IMG/VR virus record: IMGVR_UViG_3300046167_000156
Span: 1-34,999 of that record
DNA from: a virus
Length of the DNA: 34,999 bases
Direction: 5' to 3' (one strand)
Shown: in pieces, positions 30,381 to 34,999 of the stretch
Position numbering within the stretch: the stretch's first letter is position 1
How the letters are laid out: every line of letters starts with the position of its first letter
Notes under the pieces: model-generated
What the model was told of the DNA's origin: nothing
The model's input: only the letters and a program-made list of their open reading frames with translations
Databases searched by the model: none
Position numbers and translations under genes: made by a program

Positions 30381-32563
30381 TGACCACGATTAAACTTAAG
30401 AATGGTTCTGGCGCACCAACGTCTGGGGATCTTGCTCAAGGTGAACCCGCATTAGATCTGACTAACAAGCGTCTGTATACAGAAGACTCAGGCGGTACTG
30501 TTATCGAAGTAGGTACTAATCCCGGTACTGACGTAACCTTTGCTGATAACCGTAAGGCTATCTTTGGTGCTGGCTCTGACCTACAGATTTACCATGATGG
30601 GTCTAATAGTTATGTTAGTGACCAAGGAACTGGAAGCTTGTTTATCACAGGCGCATCCAATATGTATTTGCAGAACGGCTCTTCTGAAACCTTCTTGGAT
30701 GCAACAACTAACGGTTCGGTTCGCCTGTTTTACGACAACTCACTCAAGCTTGAAACAACCTCCACAGGCATCGACGTAACTGGCACAGTTGTTTCTAACG
30801 GTTTAACGCTAGAAAATAATGCTGAATATTTAAAGGTAACAAACTCTAGCGGAAGTGCTACTAGAGCGTTTGGTGTAAATTCCGCAAATAATCTGTACAT
30901 CGGCGGTATTGATGCCGACATAGGCCCAATATTATTTGTAGACAATGGAGCTACTCTAGCAACACTAGGCCCAACAGGCATCGACGTAACTGGCACAGTT
31001 GTCAGCGATGGTGTTCAGTCTACAGATGGTGATATTAAAGTTACAACTTCAGGTTCTTTTGTTGGTTTTAATTCTCAACGAGCAGGGGTTCCAAGTTCTG
31101 GCGGCTATCAACTTGGAAGGCTGAACTTTGACGCTTATAGCACAGGTACAACATTTGTATCTGGAGCGTCGATACAATCATTTTCAGATGGTGCGGCTTG
31201 GACATCTTCCAGCACTCCTGCATACCTGTCTTTGCAAACAACGCCATCAGGAAGCACATCCTTAAAAGAAAGGCTTAAAATAGCTAACAACGGAGACATC
31301 AGCTTCTACGAAGACACTGGCACGACTGCAAAGTTGTTCTGGGATGCTTCTGCGGAGTCGTTGGGTATCGGCACTAGCAGTCCAGACTCTGCTTTAGTAG
31401 TTCAAGGCGGACAAGGAACTTACGCACAAATAAAAGACGGAACAGTTACCACATTATTGCAAGCAAGAGGCCAAGATAGTATCGGCGTTGTTGGAACTTT
31501 ATCTAACCATGGCTTTGGTTTTTTTACTAACTCAACAGAACGCATGCGCATCGACTCTAGCGGTAATCTTCTGGTTGGTAAGACATACACTGCCGCATCC
31601 ATAGCAGGACAAGAGTTACGGGCTGGAGGATATACAGCATTTACAAGAAGCGGAGGTAATCCATTAGAACTAAATAGGCTAACGTCTGATGGAACCATTG
31701 TTAACTTCAGCAAAGACGGCACCACAGTCGGTAGTATTGGTACCACATCAAGCAGACTTTCAATCGGCTCTAATGATGTTGGTTTGTTCTTTGACAGCAC
31801 AAACGAAAGATTTACTCCGATTGACCAAACTAACCAAACTGACAGAGATGCCGCTATTGACTTGGGGTACGCCTCAAGCCGCTTCAAAGACCTTCACCTG
31901 TCAAACGGGATAAATCTTGGCGGTAATTCGGCTGAGATTTTAGAAGCTAGAACGGAAACAGGGTTTGTTAAATTAACTGCTTCGCATTCTGGCGGCGGCT
32001 CTAACAGTGCGGGATTTATTTTCCGAACACGTAATGGGACTGCTGGAACAAACGAAAAAATGAGGCTGACCAAGGAAGGCAACTTGCTGGTTGGTACTAC
32101 TGATAGTACGCCAAATGGTTTATCTATATCAGGGGCTATCGTAGCCTTCAATGACGGAACAAGATATGCAATCTCTCTTGCAACAAACACATCAGCAACA
32201 TCTACAGCCGCCGCCATTAGTAATACAAATGGCTTAGTTGGTACTATTACAACTAGCGGCTCATCAACAGCCTACAACACTTCATCAGACCAACGCCTCA
32301 AAGAAAACATCGTAGACGCACCTTCTGCTTCTGAGGACATTGATGCTATCCAAGTACGTTCGTTCGACTGGAAGGCTGACGGTTCACACCAGAAGTACGG
32401 CATGGTTGCTCAGGAGCTACAAAGCGTTGCACCAGAGGCAGTGTCTGAAGGCGCAACCGAAGAAGACATGATGGGCGTAGACTACTCAAAGCTAGTACCT
32501 ATGCTTGTAAAAGAAATTCAATCACTACGTGCCAGAGTTGCACAACTTGAAGGAGAAGCCTAA
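30380..32563 (+). CDS. Tail fibre/spike with carboxy-terminal S74 intramolecular chaperone
   Basis: 727 aa, ATG overlapping the previous stop (TAATG). Beta-rich repeats (LQIYHDGSNSYV, TGIDVTGTVV). The last about 100 residues contain SSDQRLKENIVDAPS, FDWKADGSHQKYGMVAQEL and VDYSKLVPMLVKEIQSLRARV, the S74 domain with its Ser-Lys self-cleavage site. This domain helps the trimer fold and is then cut off. The protein should bind the host receptor. Confidence 0.9.
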   Translation: MTTIKLKNGSGAPTSGDLAQGEPALDLTNKRLYTEDSGGTVIEVGTNPGTDVTFADNRKAIFGAGSDLQIYHDGSNSYVSDQGTGSLFITGASNMYLQNGSSETFLDATTNGSVRLFYDNSLKLETTSTGIDVTGTVVSNGLTLENNAEYLKVTNSSGSATRAFGVNSANNLYIGGIDADIGPILFVDNGATLATLGPTGIDVTGTVVSDGVQSTDGDIKVTTSGSFVGFNSQRAGVPSSGGYQLGRLNFDAYSTGTTFVSGASIQSFSDGAAWTSSSTPAYLSLQTTPSGSTSLKERLKIANNGDISFYEDTGTTAKLFWDASAESLGIGTSSPDSALVVQGGQGTYAQIKDGTVTTLLQARGQDSIGVVGTLSNHGFGFFTNSTERMRIDSSGNLLVGKTYTAASIAGQELRAGGYTAFTRSGGNPLELNRLTSDGTIVNFSKDGTTVGSIGTTSSRLSIGSNDVGLFFDSTNERFTPIDQTNQTDRDAAIDLGYASSRFKDLHLSNGINLGGNSAEILEARTETGFVKLTASHSGGGSNSAGFIFRTRNGTAGTNEKMRLTKEGNLLVGTTDSTPNGLSISGAIVAFNDGTRYAISLATNTSATSTAAAISNTNGLVGTITTSGSSTAYNTSSDQRLKENIVDAPSASEDIDAIQVRSFDWKADGSHQKYGMVAQELQSVAPEAVSEGATEEDMMGVDYSKLVPMLVKEIQSLRARVAQLEGEA
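30764..31002 (+). repeat. 29-bp exact direct repeat inside the fibre gene
   Basis: An identical 29-bp segment is at 30764-30792 and 30974-31002, 210 bp apart, encoding TGIDVTGTVV in both. The sequences between differ. It marks a duplicated fibre module and a possible site for recombination. Confidence 0.85.
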
Positions 32564-32868
32564 TGGCTACATGGACTATCGCAAACCTTGAGCGTAACGT
32601 GGCAGACGGCGGTGTAACCGTTGCACACTGGCGTGTTACTGAATCTGAAACTGTTGGTGACGACACATTCACTGCATCTTCATACGGCACTGTAGGCTTT
32701 ACACCTGACGCTGATGCTGACGGCTTTGTAGCTTACGATGACCTTACTGAGTCTGCTGTACTGGCATGGGTACACGAGTCAGTAGACCAAGACGCTACTG
32801 AGGCGGCACTGACAGCCAACATCGAAGCACAGAAGAACCCTGTGTCTGCTAATGGTATGCCTTGGTAA
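32563..32868 (+). CDS. Small conserved fibre-associated protein (101 aa)
   Basis: 101 aa, TAATG overlap with the fibre stop. MATWTIANLERNVADGGVTV...AHWRV, a Asp-rich GFTPDADADGFVAYDDL segment, and an ending in NGMPW. Members with this pattern commonly follow fibre genes in marine phages. Possible fibre chaperone or capsid decoration; not proven. Confidence 0.6.
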   Translation: MATWTIANLERNVADGGVTVAHWRVTESETVGDDTFTASSYGTVGFTPDADADGFVAYDDLTESAVLAWVHESVDQDATEAALTANIEAQKNPVSANGMPW

Positions 32869-33230
32869 TGCCTGAGATTGATGACAACACCAGAGTAGCT
32901 ATACCGCTAAGGAACTTAGTTGCTCTTGGTGCTGGCATCGTTATGGCTACTACTGCTTACGTAACGCTAGACACTCGTATCATTTCGATCGAACACGGTC
33001 AAGAAATACAAAACATGAACATCCTAGAAAACTCTTCGTTTGTTCGTGAATGGCCTTTAGGTTTACGTGGTGCGTTACCAGATGATCTTATACAAAACGC
33101 TAAGATTATGGCTCTGGAAGAACGCAGCATAGAAATACACGAGTTACGCAGGCAGTTAAATAAAGTAGAAGTAGAGATAGGTAAGTTAAATGCACAGGTG
33201 ACTGTAGATCACCAAAGCGGTAAGGAATAG
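32868..33230 (+). CDS. Membrane-anchored coiled-coil protein, candidate inner-membrane spanin or lysis accessory (120 aa)
   Basis: 120 aa from ATG 32868 (TAATG overlap). One span at about residues 16-36 (NLVALGAGIVMATTAYVTL) and a long charged helix at the end (RSIEIHELRRQLNKVEVEIGKL). This N-in membrane anchor plus coiled coil resembles Rz-type spanins, but no outer-membrane partner gene was found. First of three membrane proteins. Confidence 0.5.
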   Translation: MPEIDDNTRVAIPLRNLVALGAGIVMATTAYVTLDTRIISIEHGQEIQNMNILENSSFVREWPLGLRGALPDDLIQNAKIMALEERSIEIHELRRQLNKVEVEIGKLNAQVTVDHQSGKE

Positions 33231-33232
33231 TC

Positions 33233-33430
33233 ATGTCAGATCTAGAGCAAGCATTAAGTCGGTTAGAAGCTCATGAGCGTGAGTGTAGTATTCGTTATGA
33301 AATGATTCAGATGCAACTGGACGCACACAATCAACGCTTTGACAAACTAGAGAAGATGATGACAGGCGGCTTTGCCTCTATTGCTATTATTGTGACTATG
33401 GCTATTGCTATCTTGGAGTTTGCTAGATGA
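33233..33430 (+). CDS. Hemolysin XhlA-like small membrane protein (65 aa)
   Basis: 65 aa. Helical amino part with LEQALSRLEAHERECSIRYEMI and a carboxy-terminal membrane span (FASIAIIVTMAIAILEFA). The layout of charged coiled coil followed by one span is that of XhlA-family proteins, which act with a holin in some phages. It overlaps the holin gene by 4 bp (ATGA). Confidence 0.6.
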   Translation: MSDLEQALSRLEAHERECSIRYEMIQMQLDAHNQRFDKLEKMMTGGFASIAIIVTMAIAILEFAR

Positions 33431-33771
33431 TACAGGCTTTGATCGGCCCTATTGTTAATCTTGTTGGTGGACACTTTCAGCGTAAAGCAGAAGAGAAGAA
33501 GGCTGTTCATGAAGCTAAGATGGTAGCTATACAGCAGGACGCAAACTGGGAAAACATCCATGCAAACAACGCAGCTAACTCATGGAAAGACGAATGGTTT
33601 ACTATTTTGTTTTCAGTTCCATGTGTACTTGCGTTCTTTCCCTCTATGGTTCCTGTAGTAATGGACGGGTTTGCTGCGTTAGATTCTATGCCTGAGTGGT
33701 ACAAAGGTTTTCTAGGCGCTGCTGTTGCAGCATCGTTTGGCCTACGTGGTCTGGCTAACTGGAAGAAGTAA
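33427..33771 (+). CDS. Probable three-span holin
   Basis: 114 aa. Amino part with a charged helix (RKAEEKKAVHEAKMVAI), then SWKDEWFTILFSVPCVLAFF, GFAALDSMPEWYKGFLGAAV and AASFGLRGLANW. The SWKDE...ALxxxPEWY pattern is that of the Holin_3TM family. Holins open the inner membrane so that endolysin reaches the cell wall. Confidence 0.8.
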   Translation: MIQALIGPIVNLVGGHFQRKAEEKKAVHEAKMVAIQQDANWENIHANNAANSWKDEWFTILFSVPCVLAFFPSMVPVVMDGFAALDSMPEWYKGFLGAAVAASFGLRGLANWKK

Positions 33772-33773
33772 TT

Positions 33774-34999
<1,226 letters not shown>

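Overview
The window looks like the complete, circularly closed or circularly permuted genome of a short-tailed (podovirus-like) tailed phage of the kind known mainly from marine viromes. The evidence is a full set of single-copy phage modules: packaging, head, tail, lysis, and T7-like replication with a class II ribonucleotide reductase. In addition, the open reading frame that runs off the right edge (from 33774) continues in the same frame at base 1 and stops at 823. Together they give one 682-residue acidic protein of exactly 683 codons including the stop. No integrase, repressor, tRNA, CRISPR array, insertion sequence or phage RNA polymerase was seen, so the phage appears virulent and dependent on host RNA polymerase. 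Three promoter matches of the sigma-70 type, each with a 17-bp spacer, agree with this. The host cannot be named from the sequence.

Layout. Two convergent gene blocks leave a 569-bp divergent, repeat-rich intergenic region (20725-21293), which is the best candidate for the replication origin and control region. The leftward (minus-strand) block, 20724 down to 10166, begins with about a dozen small early genes, three of them encoding tiny single-span membrane proteins. It continues with a canonical promoter and the replication operon: SSB, primase-helicase, a 57-aa protein, family A DNA polymerase, PD-(D/E)XK exonuclease, endonuclease I-like resolvase, a 58-aa protein, a DUF3310-like protein, class II RNR, and a 44-aa protein at the convergence point. 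Most neighbours overlap by 1-35 bp.

The rightward block runs 21294-34999 and, through the circular junction, 1-10169. Its order is: small terminase candidate, M15 peptidase (lysin), an unknown protein, large terminase, portal, five small highly basic proteins, a promoter, two small proteins, scaffold, major capsid protein, terminator, two tail-fibre proteins (the second with an S74-type self-cleaving chaperone), a small conserved protein, three membrane/lysis proteins, the acidic Pro/Glu repeat protein, two tail-tube/adaptor proteins, a 77-aa fibre-like protein, and four large proteins likely to be internal or ejection proteins. A rho-independent terminator at 10320-10345 closes the block.

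Most notable observations: (1) three genes (primase-helicase, DUF3310-like, zinc-ribbon protein) each read correctly only if one base is removed, which suggests consensus errors, real mutations or +1 recoding; (2) the iteron-like cluster in the divergent region; (3) the cassette of five tiny basic proteins after the portal gene; (4) regular 50-residue and 38-residue tandem repeats in the 790-aa virion protein and a 23-copy 12-bp repeat in the acidic protein; (5) a shared TIDGGTY carboxy terminus whose codons also form the ribosome-binding site of the next gene; (6) several genes shorter than 60 codons recovered by reading frames between the larger genes.
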